A stretch of DNA of 64,000 nt from Heliocidaris tuberculata (GCA_025618425.1 CM046842.1:36640951-36704950), one strand, 5' to 3'; counted from the stretch's first letter, positions 22,571 through 35,034 are shown. The notes: generated by a model not told the origin, from the sequence alone. Made by a program: numbers and translations.

Positions 22571-23217
22571 AGTGACCATCTGTATCTAGAAAGACCACCT
22601 GTCTATGATATTAAAAGAGTATAATTTTTGTTTCTCTTGAACAGTGTTTCCTATTGAAATTTGTATTAGAGGAACCTGTACAAAGAACACCTGCTCATAA
22701 AGACTACATTTCTTGTCTCTTGTTTCTTGTTTGGGAAGAAACCTCTAAGAGACCTACAATGTATGATTAACTTTCATTTTGCATCGAGTTACCCGCCCAA
22801 ATTATGCATAATGTTGCCATTTGAGAGCCTTTTATTAAACACCTTGGATACCATTTGATTTTTGTACATGTACATGTACATGGATAACACACGTTTTACG
22901 TGTACATAGACTCCTGCCAAAGTTGCATCTTTAGTGTGGTATTTAACATGTTAATGAAATTTTGTCATAATTGGAATACATTGGATAAGAAAAAGTGAAA
23001 TTCAAAGAGACCTTAATATGCGAACATGACGGTTACCCAAATGTTGGTAGTCTAAATATTTTCGGGGATGCACCCCCTCAAGTGCTTTAATTAACCTGTA
23101 TTGCCTGGATTATACAGTATGATTTGTAGTGCTCAGAAAAAGTCTAGTCTAGTCACCATACATGTATACCCCAAAACAACAACAACGGATTTGTTAAAGG
23201 TTATGTAAAGTTTTGGT

Positions 23218-23412
23218 ACAGGTATGTGTGTGTGTGTAATTGGGTTTTTTACAGACGTGTATCAATCAGATATGATTATTTACGTCTGGGGACCGACCTT
23301 TAAGGTCACCATCTGAAAGACGTGACTCAGTCTTGAACCTGGGTCCACTGAATCCGTTTATAACTTTCACTGTTGGCTGGATTACAGGCGCACGCCACAA
23401 CGCCCAGTTGGG
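23218..23412 (-). mobile_element. tRNA-derived SINE (family 2), copy 2
   Basis: Reverse complement of the copy at 3533: GGGACCGACCTTTAAGGTCA, CTTGAACCTGGGTCCACTGA (B box complement), GGCTGGATTACAGGCGCACG. It starts with an extended (GT)n tract, the complement of the ACACAC tail. Confidence 0.75.
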
Positions 23413-23429
23413 TGATGTGTATACATGTA

Positions 23430-24310
23430 TGGTGGCAGTCTATAGTCTTACCATTCAGACCCTACCTACATATATGTTACATGTTACACCTGAATAACAA
23501 GGATTTGTGCTTGTAAACTACCCTACATGTATATTGCACATGTGTATTGTAGCTATTAAAGAGGTTGCTAACCCAAATTGCAGGGCATAATTGATGAAAC
23601 AAGTGATGAAGTCGTTGTTACAGTACAATTTCTGTGGGGTCATCTGTAGTGTTAAGCCCATTGCACACTGCATACGATAGGTTTGCGATCCGATTTTGAA
23701 AGAAAATGCAACGGCATTTGATACAAAAATTTAAACACATAAAATAAATTTAATTTAGGTTCTAAATAGTCATAGTGGAGGTAAAATTGAAAATACGGCC
23801 TATAGCGAGCTTTCTAGTCGGAGGAAAGGCCAAATCGGCCCCGAGTCGTAGTGAAGTCAGAACAGTCCTACGATTGTCTACGATTTTAAACCGATTTGGC
23901 CTTTATTCTGGGTATAAGCCTCACAGCGCTGAATCCTACATGTATACATGTACATATGTACATGTACTAATTCATTGTTCAGAACAGATTTTATTTGTTA
24001 AAATACCCATATTTAACCCTTTGCCTACGGGAACCAGCTGGTCTCTGTACTAAGCCTATATGAGGGAATACAGTAGGTATTAGGTTAATACTAAATTGCG
24101 ATTTATTTCCAAAGTCGGATTGCAGTCGATCGTATATAGTGTGTGCGGTGGGGTTTACAGAACTTCGGACCCTGTAGTCTTACAGTTCAGACCCTGTAAT
24201 AAACTTTACAAGTGCCAAGGGTTTGTGCCAGCAAACTACTGAGGAAGTTGATAACCCAAATTGCAGTGCATAATTGATGAAACAGAGTGATGAAGTCGCT
24301 GCTGACATTT
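23430..24310. repeat. Direct duplication (23430-23630 and 24165-24310) around a diverged MITE
   Basis: AACCCAAATTGCAGGGCATA ATTGATGAAACAAGTGATGAAGTC at 23570 is repeated at 24250 (with TGCA and a 1-bp insertion). Upstream words CAGACCCT and GGGTTTGTGC/GGATTTGTGC are also duplicated. Between them, 23652-24155 is bounded by inverted GCCCATTGCACACTGCATACG and GTATATAGTGTGTGCGGTGG, suggesting an inserted MITE. Confidence 0.55.
24013..24088 (+). mobile_element. Short 76-bp TTAA-flanked MITE
   Basis: TTAACCCTTTGCCTACGGGA ACCAGCTGGTCTCTGTACTAAGCC ends GTATTAGGTTAA. It matches the element at 44952-45030 read in the other direction, and more distantly the one at 2417. Confidence 0.65.
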
Positions 24311-25048
24311 ATTGCATATTGATGAAGATAGCGATCACTCGCCAGACATCAGCTTGTACATGTACGAACTGGGACCCCTGCCCTTCAGAGAATGCATCGT
24401 AAAAAGGCTGCCACTTTTTTATTTACGATGTTTAAAAAAAATTGGGTTTACACATGAACATGTAGTTTACTAGTTACATGTACATTTAATTGTCATTGAA
24501 CCTTTCTGATGCTATATTATACAGTTACCAAATTTGAAATGAATTTTACAGAGCTGAATTGTACATTTTAATTGTTCCATATTGCATGAAGCTTACATAC
24601 ATGTGTACATGTACATACATATTTACATGTAGTACAATGCATTGTATGTCTCTATACATATACTTGTATCTACCATATGGTAACAGCTTTCATAATACAA
24701 CAGTACAGTATTGTACATGTACATGTTTTTGTGCCAAAAATCAATTCTCTTAAAATTGGAAAAATGCTATCATAAATCAACATAAGAAATGTAAGATGTA
24801 AAGGAGTTCATCCCCTGATGTGTGCTGCACAATCAATGTACTTAATGAAATAAGACTGAAAAAAGGCTGTGTTGTGTAGAAACCAGAGGATCATTATGGA
24901 CTGTAATTTGATTGTGGTTTAAATTCAAAGCAGTCATGATCCACAAACTGATTTTATCTGTATATATTATGCGTATGCATGTAGAATTGTACATGTAAAT
25001 GCACCCAGTAATGTATGTACATGTACATGTACATGTACATGTATTATC
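24310..25048. other. No gene; (TACATG)n scatter
   Basis: AT-rich sequence with numerous TACATGTA words, densest near 24600-24725 and 25014-25042. No supported exon. Confidence 0.45.
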
Positions 25049-25529
25049 CCAGGGCTGTCAACCCTCCTGCATTTGGAGGGAGTCTCAAGCCACGAGGCTA
25101 ATTCTCCCGCCATCCTTCCAGCGTCAAAGCGGGAGACTCCCGCCACGATGCCCTTCCTCCCGCTCTCCCGCCATCCTTCCAGCGTCAAAGCGGGAGACTC
25201 CCGCCACCACGCCCTTCCTCCCGCTCTCCCGCCAAGCATGTAAATCTCCCGCTTTATGAAAAAACCTCCCTCCAAACCTGTAAAATGATAGCTTGTCAGA
25301 GATTTTTGGACTTCAAAAGAGACCCCAAAATGCTGAGGACCTTTTTTTTTTTTTTGCTTTTCAGAGATTTTTGGACTTCAAAAGAGACCCCAAAATGCTG
25401 AGGACCTTTTTTTTTTTGGCTTGTCAGAGATTTTTGGCCTTCAAAAGAGACCCCAAAATTGGAGGGCAGACGAGAGAAAAAAAATCACGAATCTCCCTCC
25501 AAGCAGTTCCCCAAAGTTGACAGCCCTGG
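25049..25529. mobile_element. DNA element with CCAGGGCTGTCAAC termini and two internal tandem expansions
   Basis: The left end CCCAGGGCTGTCAACCCTCC is mirrored by GTTGACAGCCCTGG at the right. The left half repeats a ~61-bp CCGCCATCCTTCCAGCGTCA unit with CTCCCGC words twice or more. The right half repeats a ~64-bp unit (TCAGAGATTTTTGGACTTCA, AAAGAGACCCCAAAATGCTG) three times, each closed by a T run. The same right-half unit occurs once at about 7385-7465. Confidence 0.65.
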
Positions 25530-25533
25530 TATT

Positions 25534-25680
25534 GTCCCTTTCATGAAATCATTCCACATTTTGTGGTTTGACTCAATAACTTTTGATTCAGAGCCCTAAA
25601 AAATATATACCAGATGCATGAGTAGAAAGAGCAAAAAAATTCTGCACCCACTGTGTCCATTTTACTGATGTACACAGAGA
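25534..25680 (+). mobile_element. TTAA-type MITE, truncated copy
   Basis: It holds only the left third of the ~415-bp element: TCCACATTTTGTGGTTTGAC, CTCAATAACTTTTGATTCAG, CCAGATGCATGAGTAGAAAG. The terminal TTAACCC is not preserved. Confidence 0.6.
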
Positions 25681-25901
25681 TTTTGTGGCCTTGATTTGAC
25701 AAAAACTGAAAATCTAGTTATATATTCAAAGCTTTATTTTAAGAAAAGCATTTATTAACGATCACATGTGTCAATGTCGTTTTGTTTTTACACCTTTAAT
25801 AGGTGACCTATGTAAGTTTGGAAAGTACATGTATAAACTGGAATATATATACATGTATGAGCAAATACACTCTGCAATCATTAAAATTAATTTTCATTCC
25901 C

Positions 25902-25934
<33 letters not shown>

Positions 25935-26517
25935 AATTGAGTCAAGTGAAATGAGCTAATTATAATGAGTGTACAGTGAATTAACTGGGAGGGTGTAATT
26001 TGTGCACTTTGTAACTACTGACAAACATGTATGTACTGTATACATTACATTGACTTGTAGTGTAAATTTGTACGTACACTGTACATGTATAATGCACAAT
26101 TCAGGTGCCCTAGCTTTGCACCTCATCAATTTCCCTCGTCACCTACATGTAAAAGGTTGAGCAAATTGAAAAGCAACAAAAACATCCATGTTATAGTACA
26201 TGTAGTTTGCTGCATATCACTTGCTTCATGTGTTTCTTGGGAATACTTCTCTTCCATGTCTAAATGAGAAGGAGGATGTCATTCAGGTTGCCTAGCAACC
26301 CATCATCAATTGAATTCTTCAGACGAGAGCAGTTCTGCAATCATGAACTTTGTCATTTTGAAATATTATGGCAAAATTGTGCATTGAGGAGTGACCTTGT
26401 GTGTAACAAAGTACTCCATCTTATCCTATTCATTCACACTGGTGTGTTGGTGTACATGTACATGTATATGGTCTGTTTGGAGCCAGAAGGGTGTTAAGTC
26501 CCATCATTTGTACAGAG

Positions 26518-26932
26518 TTAACCCATTCGAGACAATTGACCACATTTTGTGGTTTGGCTCAATAACTTGTTATTCAGAGCTCTAAAAAATATACCAGATA
26601 CATGAGTAGAGAGAGCAAAAATTTCTGCACACACTATGTCCATTTTTGTTGCATTACCATATTGTGTTTGATGCCAGGAATTTTGAATAGGAGAATAAGT
26701 TTTAAAATCCTTAAATTGGCAACACATTGAGATATTCAAAAATCCTTATTTTTTATCAAAATTGGCAATTTTTCAACTTTTCGACAAAATTCCTAAGCAT
26801 GTGTATTATTTTCAAAGACATTACACCTTATTAGAACCATGTAGCACTAAAAGAAAATATTATTGTTGCCAATTTGAAGATCAAAATGTGATCAATTTAG
26901 CCCTTAAATAATTCCTGTCCTGATAGAGTTAA
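26518..26932 (+). mobile_element. TTAA-type MITE (piggyBac-like), copy 4
   Basis: TTAACCCATTCGAGACAATT to TCCTGATAGAGTTAA, full length, with the standard internal blocks. Same orientation as the copy at 6636. Confidence 0.85.
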
Positions 26933-27071
26933 TGCCCTTCTGACTCCAAACAGACGATATGTACTGTACATATTGTACATATTGTGTTTAAGTTTATTTT
27001 CAAGAATTTTACAAGTTGTTGTAGGTTTACAAATTTAACCATGCTAAAATGAGCTGACACATGCAACATAT

Positions 27072-27362
27072 AGGGGGTAACCTTGCTAGTCATAAAGGGA
27101 GCTATAAGGACCACTTGGACTGCTATCCATTATAATGCATGACTAAATGAATAGCGGTTTTGTATGAATAGCGGTCCTTCTGAATAGCGAGCAAACAATA
27201 GACAAATTACCTCGCTATTCATAAGGACCTCCATTCATAAGGACCACTATTCATAACTATTCATAAGGACCGCTATTCATAACTATTCATAAGGACCGCT
27301 ATTCATAACTATTCATAAGGACCGCTATTCATAACGCGTGTTAAATGAATAGCGGTCCTTAT
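27072..27362 (-). repeat. Repeat made of CTATTCATAAGGACCG units (part of an interrupted element)
   Basis: After GGGGGTAACCTTGCTAGTCA it carries many direct and inverted copies of ATTCATAAGGACCGCTATTC. The same arrangement occurs in opposite orientation at 39727-40418. The end word TAGCAAGCGGACCCGAC near 28250 matches the other terminus, so a ~0.9-kb insert (27362-28245) probably splits this copy. Confidence 0.6.
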
Positions 27363-27559
27363 AATAATAATAATAATAAACTATTCTTGTTTATAAAACG
27401 GGTTCAAGAATGTAGCCATCCTGATTGGTCAAATAACATCACGTGACCGTGCAGAAAAAAAGTACTAACGCTCAGCGAGGGGACTAACGCATGGCTAATC
27501 CGGATCAAACACTAAGATTGTATAAAGAAAACACTAAGATTGTAGACCCGTTTTATAAA

Positions 27560-27730
27560 ACAGTATAATACATGGTTGTGAGTTCGTGCGTTAGTGCGAT
27601 CCAGCAACACGCACGTTTTTATCGTGGTGTACTAACGCACGAGGCATAGCCGAGTGCGTTAGTACACCACGATAAAAACCTTTGTGTTGCCAGATCGCAC
27701 TAACGCACTCGCAACCATGTATTAATAGTA
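27560..27730. repeat. ~74-bp-arm hairpin
   Basis: AATACATGGTTGTGAGTTCG, GTTAGTGCGATCCAGCAACAC and TTTTTATCGTGGTGTACTAA on the left pair with TTAGTACACCACGATAAAAA, GTTGCCAGATCGCACTAAC and CAACCATGTATT on the right around GGCATAGCC. It lies within the 27362-28245 insert. Confidence 0.8.
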
Positions 27731-27780
27731 TAATAGCGCATAACACATTACATAAGAATGTCTCTATGCGCTTTAGGAAG

Positions 27781-27814
<34 letters not shown>

Positions 27815-28065
27815 TTACTGAGTTCCTTTATCTGCTTAATAACAATTGGAATAAGTATGTTTTAAGGGCAGACTTAAACATATCTATGGTATTAATGTTT
27901 CTAAGAGAGTTGGGAAGGCTATTCCATAAAACCGGGGCAGCATGTACAAATGAACGTTCACCATATGTCTTGTATAGGAGGAACAATAAATAAATTCTTC
28001 TTACGTGATCGGAGATTTCTTGTTGGTGTGTATGTAGTGAGTAAGTCATTTAGATAATGTAAGAG
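27722..28065 (-). pseudogene. 5'-truncated CR1-like LINE fragment (C-terminus of the RT protein)
   Basis: The - strand frame 27828-28049 contains YKTYGERSFVHAAPVLWNSL PNSLRNI and MFKSALKTYLF, parallel to YGERSFTHSAALLWNKLPEYLKSI and INSLKTYLF at the C-terminus of the full-length element at 55531. The 3' leader words ATAGCGCATAACACATTAC and TCTCTATGCGCTTTAGG also match (55438-55490). An A28 run (27781-27808) interrupts the 3' region. Confidence 0.75.
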
Positions 28066-28278
28066 GGAGCTACATGTAATCCATGAAAACATTCATTCTT
28101 ATTAACTCTTTGCCCTGTGCATTATGAAACCCATGGCTGCTGGATTATTTCAAAGGCTATATCTTTTGTACGTGATTTCTGTCGACGATTGTCGACAGAA
28201 GCGAGAACCCGGAAGTGACAGTGGTCGACAATAGCGGGCTATGAGTTAATAGCAAGCGGACCCGACATAGTGAACATA

Positions 28279-28703
28279 TTAACCCTTTAGAGACAATTGA
28301 CCACATTTTGTGGTTTGGCTCAATAACTTATGATTTAGAGCTCTAAAAAAATATACAAGATGCATGAGTAGAAAAAGCAAAAATTTCTGCACACACTACA
28401 TGTATGTCCATTTTAGTTGTATGACCATATTGCGTTTGATGCCAGGAATTTTGAAAGCAAGAATAAGCTTTAAAATCCTTAAATTGGCAACACATTGAGA
28501 GGTTAAAAGTCATTGTTTTTTAAAACAAAATTGGCAATTTTCTCAACTTTACTCAAAATTCTACCCATGTATTGTTTTCAGAGACCTTACACCTTATTAG
28601 AACCATGTAGCACTAAAAGAAAAATGTTATTGTTGCCAATTTGAAGAAGAAAATATGATCAATTTTAATAGCCCTTAAATATTTTTTGTCATGAAAGGGT
28701 TAA
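28279..28703 (+). mobile_element. TTAA-type MITE (piggyBac-like), copy 5
   Basis: TTAACCCTTTAGAGACAATT to GTCATGAAAGGGTTAA; full length with a TACATGTA insertion (28398-28406). Standard internal blocks. Confidence 0.85.
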
Positions 28704-29544
28704 AACAACAAAAGTAGTATGAATATATTAAAACGAGAAAAATAGTATGAACATAATAAAACAAAAGTATACGTGCACAAGTACATGTAGCTTAATAAAT
28801 TGCAGAAACAGAAAGTTTGTCATCTGCAAAAATATTGGCTGAATGTACATGTACCTGTATTGTAGTGTAGATAACCCCTTCAGCACAGGTTTTTTAAAAG
28901 GCTAAATCAACCATTTTGCTGCTACATGTATATATCTACATGTACATGTATATGAGTAAGACCAGTTTTTTCCTTTCCTTGTTCAATGTTTCTTATAAAA
29001 TGTCAGGTTTTCTAACAAGCAAATTGCATGTAGAAAAGTGGATTACATTATTTCTTTAAAATGTAAATTCATTGTATGATAATGATTTTTCTGTCCTACT
29101 GCCTTGAATAGCAAATCCAGAGTTTCTCCAAATGCCTAGTTTTGTCAGATATTGACCACACATGTCTCCGCATGCCTCGCTGTGAAAACATTGCGGTACT
29201 GTAATAACATCAATGTGCTCTGTACATACCAACTGAAACGGGCAATCGATGCGAAGTGTTGGATGTTATTTAGCCAGCGCTAGTGTTGAATTCATTTAAA
29301 TTATTCATGATTCTTTAATAGATTGATTCCGTACGATGTCCATGCGTGCAGTGATTTGCAATCGATTAGTTGCAATTAATCAAAGAATAGAATGAGGCCA
29401 ATTAAAGTTGTGTCCTGTAATTATCTTTTCATTAGGCTTCATTGACATGAGCAGAATTTAATTAGAATCCACCTTGCAGTTTGTGTTGATTAATTTTGTT
29501 ACAGTACACAGCGTACTTCACTGAATGGAATATTTTTAGGAAAA

Positions 29545-29812
29545 GAATTAGTCAAAAGCAAAATTTTTTGAAAATAACCAATGATTTTGAAACTCTCAAT
29601 GCATTGCCAATTTAAGGATTTTAAAGCTTATTGTTGTTTTTAAAATTCCTGGCATCAAACGCAATATGGTCATGCAACAAAAATGGACATACATGTACAT
29701 GTAGTGTTTCCAGAAGTTTTTGCTCTTTCTACTCATGCATGTGGACTTTTTAGAGCTCTGAATCAAAAGTTATTGAGCCAAACCACAAAATGTGACCTCA
29801 AAAGGGATAATT
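29545..29812 (-). mobile_element. TTAA-type MITE, truncated copy
   Basis: It keeps ATTGCCAATTTAAGGATTTT, CATCAAACGCAATATGGTCA, CAACAAAAATGGACATAC and CCAAACCACAAAATGTG. The terminus is damaged (CCTCAAAAGGGATAA). Confidence 0.6.
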
Positions 29813-30363
29813 ATATTCTTGAATTGTGGTGGCTTCCCATAGCCTACATCCAATACATTGACATGTGTATACGCACCTGTAAAAATAATAATTTCTCTAT
29901 TGCCCTGCCGCCTGTGGCCATGTCTTAAGATATTGGTACATGACCATTAAACTGACTTGCAAAATCATAGTCTTCAGGAACAGACCTTGTATTACTTTTA
30001 ATCAGTCGTAGTCAAGTACATGTAGTTCAGCTTAATGTTTACATGTAATATAAAAAAACAGAGTAAGGCTCGTTACTCTGTATACCGGGGTGGCAAGATA
30101 AAAACTAAATTGCATGTAATTGAATGGCAAGTTGGGATGAGAAAAAGAGTAGCTACATGTACATTGTACACGTAACAAAGGATCACTTAAGCATACATGT
30201 ACATGTTCTTACATGTATGTACGTGTAATTGTGTGTAATTAATACAAGATACAAATCTGAGGCGTACTTCGCTTACAAGCATACATCGTGGAGGTTTTTG
30301 AGGCACGTAACTGTGCTTCGGGCTTCATGGAGTTTGGTGGTATCATTTTTAGTTTGAATTTAG

Positions 30364-30762
30364 TTAACCCTTTCAGGACAGCAATTATTTAAGGGCTAAA
30401 TTGATCACATTTTGTTCTTCAAATTGGCAACAATAATATTTTTCTTTTAGTGCTAGATGGTTCTAATAGGTGTAATGTCTTTTAGAACAATAAACATGGT
30501 CAGTGATTTTATCGATACGTTGAAAAAATTGCCAATTTTGATGAAAAACAATGATTTTGAATCTCTCAATGTGTTGCCAATTTAAGGATTTTGAAGCTTA
30601 TTCTCCTTTTTAAAATTCCTGACATCAAACGCAATAAGGTCATGTAACAAAAATGGACAGAGCATGTGCAGAAATTTTTGCTCTGGTATATTTTTTAGAG
30701 CTCTGGATCAAAAGTTATTGAGCCAAACCACAAAATGTGGTCAATTGTCGGGAAAGGGTTAA
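30364..30762 (-). mobile_element. TTAA-type MITE (piggyBac-like), copy 7
   Basis: TTAACCCTTTCAGGACAGCA to TTGTCGGGAAAGGGTTAA, full length with a small internal deletion. Confidence 0.85.
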
Positions 30763-32154
30763 AGGGTCTACACTGCAAGACTATACTTAGGTGGTTTTTC
30801 TTTTGGTAGTCTTTATAATAGACTGTTTTAGCCCTGTTCATGCATGTACATGAGGCTGTAAACTTTAACAACAAAAAAAAAAACAAAAAAAAACAGTACA
30901 GCAAATTAAATTTATATTTGACGAGTACCAAATCTATATACATGTATGTATTGCTCACTACACTTGGGGGCATTTGTTGCGTGCAACTACATGTAGTCCC
31001 CCCCCCCCCCCCCCCCCCCCCCTGCGTGCCATTTATTTACAAGGTAAACATCTTCTTTTTTTTGTTGCACCATTTCATGTTCATTCTTTTTATTTAACAC
31101 AACATGTGTGAATACATATAGGGCTCCATGGGGGTAAAAAGAGTCTGTCCCTGAAGACTAGTGATAAACCAGTTATAAAGTAGTGAAAGAATGCACACAG
31201 GCGTGTTAATGGAGAGCTTGTCATGTGCAGAAATCCTCTGTAAATTGATTGATAGGTTTAGTGAAGGCTTACATGCAGCATACTAGTAGCGCATGGTCAA
31301 TATCAAGAAAAAAGAAATCACTTAAATTCCCATTCACCTACATGGACATGGGCAGAAATCCTATGAATTTGATTGATTGGATCAGTGAGGGCTTAAATTG
31401 CAACATACTGGTAAAGCACGGTCAGCTTAATGAACACACACACACAAAAAGAAGGAAATCTCCGTCAGTTTTATTCCCATTTGCATGTACACCACACTGA
31501 ATATTAGTGATTGTACATGCTACCTACATGTATATATTACAAGTACATGTAGTTTATATACAAATATGTGTATATTGGGTAGAAATACAAAGTGCTATTC
31601 ATGAATATTGTGTATTTTTTTTGCATTCCGCACATTTAACAATATTTTAAAGCGCCCCAATAAGCACCTCAGAACCATTTATAGACTGTTATAGTTTCTA
31701 TCTCACATACATGTACACTACATGTATGGGGAGAATGGTTATGATCAGGGGAAGATGTGAAGCTATCCTCCATTTTTATTATCCTGTCTAGTTAACTGAT
31801 TTCATTTTCATATCTCTGGTACTTTATCTGATGAATTTCATTTTTAAAAATACATTTATGCAAATTGAGCCAAACAAGATAAGTACATGTAAGGGATTGT
31901 ATAGACTTATTTATTTATATACATGCATACATGTAATGTGCATTACAGGTACAAGTTTTATGCACTGTCAATTTTGTTTTCAATTCCCTCATTTTAAATT
32001 TTTTATTTAAAGATAACTTTACAAACATGGATTCAACATTCAGATATATACATGTACATGTACATTATATGTAATTTATGTTGAAAATATAGTATTTATT
32101 AATGTGTTTATTTATTATTTTATTTATTGTGAATCAGTATGTGTACATGTATGT
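30763..32154. other. No gene; simple sequence and TACATGTA scatter
   Basis: Contains a C24 run at 30999-31022. Two imperfect copies of a ~115-bp segment (GATTGATAGGTTTAGTGAAG at 31246 and GATTGATTGGATCAGTGAGG at 31371) form a local duplication. No supported exon. Confidence 0.45.
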
Positions 32155-32160
32155 GTAGAA

Positions 32161-32340
32161 CTGGGTGCTGTGGAGTGCACCTGTAATCCAGCTAACAGTG
32201 GAAGTTATAAATTAATTCAGGGGACCCAGGTTCAAGACTGAGTCACGTCTTTCGGATGGTGACGTTAAAGGTCGGTCCCCAGATGTAAATAATCATATCT
32301 GATTGGTACACGTCTGTAAAAACCCAATTACACACATGCA
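32161..32340 (+). mobile_element. tRNA-derived SINE (family 2), copy 3
   Basis: CTGGGTGCTGTGGAGTGCAC CTGTAATCCAGCTAACAG, B box CCAGGTTCAAGACTGAG, then GTGACGTTAAAGGTCGGTCC and TGTAAAAACCCAATTACACA. Closest to the copies at 3533 and 23218. Confidence 0.75.
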
Positions 32341-33365
32341 CATGTACGCTTCTACACTGTACCTGTGTGCAAAGGTGGCAGAACGGCGCCCCCCCCCCCC
32401 CTCCTTCCCCACTCGCCTGACATTCCACTGCCTCTGCCTGTGAGGAATCTGACTTGAGAGCTACAATGTAAATAAAGGTGTGTTCTTTTTTCTTTTTTTA
32501 TTCTTAATCCTGCAACCTGTCTTTTGAGAGTTGCTATTAAAATATCGATCAAAATTGGTCACACATACGGAGATAATAATAAGTATTAAAATATGAAACA
32601 TATTACAAGAATTCTGGTTGATTCCTAGCATTTGCAATGTTCACTTTGTAAGACATGGCCTTGAAATGCAATATTCCTATGCCATACAATAACGTGTATG
32701 CAATACATTCATGTACATTGATCATTGAGTCAAAAGCAATGCATTCATGATGTATGCATACTGTCATTGCAGTGGACTGGCTGAGAGATAAAGCAAGTCA
32801 GACCGCTCAACAACAACTCATAAATTTCCCTTCAACGAGTCCCCTATGTTGGTATACACATACAGGCCGTGTGGCATGCATGCATACATGTTGAGTGTTG
32901 ATGAGTTTTTATAGGCTGTTTGAGTGGAAGTAGAATAGTTAGTACTTCACTGAACCTGCAATGTATTGGATGTGTGCACACTTCCTATGCTAGTAGAATA
33001 TGAATCTATCCTCACATGTACAGTATACATGTAAATATACACATTTGTATGTCTACTACAACTGTAATGCATGCACGGAAATGCACGATTTAAAATTTAT
33101 TTGGCAGGGTAATTTCCCTCTTTTGTAATTATACCTTCCATCCTGTTTTCTGTTTATTTCTCTTTGTTTTACTTTCTTTCTGTCTCTCTCTCACTCGCTA
33201 CTCCTTTTCCGTACAGTATGGATTCTTAGTCTAACCAATTCCATCTTGTTTTCTTTCTTTACATGTCAAGCTGTTTTTACTTTTAACCCTTTTCTTAACA
33301 TTTTATCCTCACTCTCCATCTCTGTCCTGTCCTCTTTCTCATCTGTTGAAAAAAGTCCTCATTTG
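32341..33365. other. No gene recognised
   Basis: Contains a C13 run (about 32387-32400) and AT-rich DNA with TACATGTA words; nothing coding is supported. Confidence 0.45.
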
Positions 33366-34265
33366 TTTGAAATAGAGGAGAGAGAGAGAGAGCGGGATAG
33401 AGGGGAGAGATAGAGAGAGAGAGAGAGCGGGATAGAGGGGGAGAGATAGGTAGAGAGAGAGAGAGAGAGAGAGAGAGCGGGATAGAGGGGGAGAGATAGG
33501 TAGAGATAGGTAGGGAGAGAGAGAGAGAGAGAGCGGGATAGAGGGGGAGAGAATGAAAGAGAGAGAGAGAGAGAGAGAGCGGGATAGAGGGGGAGAGAAT
33601 GAAAGAGAGAGAGAGAGCGGGATAGAGGGGGAGAGATAGGTAGAGATAGGTAGGTAGAGAGAGAGAGAGAGAGAGCAGGATAGAGGGGGAGAGAATGAAA
33701 GAGAGAGAGAGCGGGATAGAGGGGGAGAGAATGAAAGAGAGAGAGAGAGCGGGATAGAGGGGGAGAGATAGGTAGAGATAGGTAGGTAGAGAGAGAGAGA
33801 GAGAGAGCGGGATAGAGGGGGAGAGAATGAAAGAGAGAGAGAGAGCGGGATAGAGGGGGAGAGATAGGTAGAGATAGGTAGGTAGAGAGAGAGAGAGAGA
33901 GAGCGGGATAGAGGGGGAGAGATAGGTAGAGATAGGTAGGTAGAGAGAGAGAGAGAGAGAGCAGGATAGAGGGGGAGAGAATGAAAGAGAGAGAGAGCGG
34001 GATAGAGGGGGAGAGAATGAAAGAGAGAGAGAGAGTGGGATAGAGGGGGGAGAGATAGGTAGAGATAGGTAGGTAGAGAGAGAGAGAGAGAGTGGGATAG
34101 AGGGGGAGAGAATGAAAGAGAGAGAGAGAGCGGGATAGAGGGGGAGAGATAGAGAGAGAGAGAGCGGGATAGAGGGGGAGAGATAGAGAGAGAGAGAGCG
34201 GGATAGAGGGGGAGAGATAGGTAGAGAGAGAGAGAGAGAGAGAGAGAGCAAGAGAGAGAAAGGGG
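33366..34265. repeat. ~0.9-kb complex minisatellite (GA)n-CGGGATAGAGGGGGAGAGA
   Basis: CGGGATAGAGGGGGAGAGA recurs about twenty times, joined either to ATGAAAGAGAGAGAG or to TAGGTAGAGATAGGTAGGTA. Long frames of 318 and 357 codons are open on the - strand in two different frames at once. They encode only Ser/Leu/Pro/Tyr repeats, a sign of a stop-free repeat unit rather than a gene. Confidence 0.9.
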
Positions 34266-34845
34266 AGAGAAAGGTAAAGAAGAATATGAATAAGAGAGGA
34301 AGAGAGCTGGTGATAGTGTTCAGTCTTGGTGCTTAGAAACAGATGATATATGAGCATGTAAAAGTAAAAGACCAAATTACCTGTAAAGTATATGGAGAGC
34401 AACATCATAATGAAGTTTCTCACAGTGCACACATTGCCTCTGTACGTACATTTTCCATTTTAACGTAATTGGGCTGCTGCGTTTTAATCAACCTTTTTAT
34501 GAAAATTGCGCTGGGATCCCAAATTGCATTTACGTGTACGTGTAGATTGTAAGTCCCATGCATTGACAATAGTAGTTAATCAGAACACCACCTCTGCTGT
34601 GTAGCTCTGAATTTATTTAATAAGTTCACATCTTCATCTGATAGTAAAAGTTCATTTGAAAAGACTTCAATGTCAAATGAACTGATTGGTTTATTCCAAT
34701 CAATTTTTTTTATAAATTTGACTTGAATAGCTGATCTTTATTGTGATGAAGATGTACATGTACATTATCACTTACTAGTACATGTACATGTAGGTCCAAT
34801 GTATCAATTGATGGAATAGTAGTGTATCAGACCTGGGCCCCATTT

Positions 34846-34983
34846 CATAAAACTTGTTATCAATAACCAGTTACAATAATCGTTAAAAGCTACTGAAATC
34901 CTTGAATCTGATTGGCTGAGAGTAAATTTGTCATAGAAATGTGGCAGCTGTTACTGACAAAAGGTTTTATGAAAGGGGGCCCT
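34846..34983. mobile_element. Hairpin MITE with GGGCCCC termini
   Basis: GGGCCCCATTTCATAAAACTT at the left and TTTTATGAAAGGGGGCCC at the right. The centre contains TGAAATCCTTGAATCTGATT GGCTGAGAGTAAATTTGTC, which is shared in inverse orientation with the MITEs at 41316 and 47717. Confidence 0.7.
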
Positions 34984-35034
34984 GATAGTACCAATGCAAT
35001 ACTTACATGTACATTAGAGGGTAGTGAATTGTAG

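Noticed and set aside
23581..23640. Candidate exon for the adenylate-kinase-like gene after TTGCAG at 23580 (GIIDETSDEVVVT)
   Set aside because: The same sequence occurs at 24260 with a frame-breaking base, there is no good donor, and it lacks nucleotide-kinase motifs. It is part of a local duplication.
33295..34432. Two overlapping - strand frames of 318 and 357 codons
   Set aside because: Both are open simultaneously over a GA-rich minisatellite and encode only Ser/Leu/Pro/Tyr repeats. The repeat unit simply lacks stop codons; no splice or start context supports coding.
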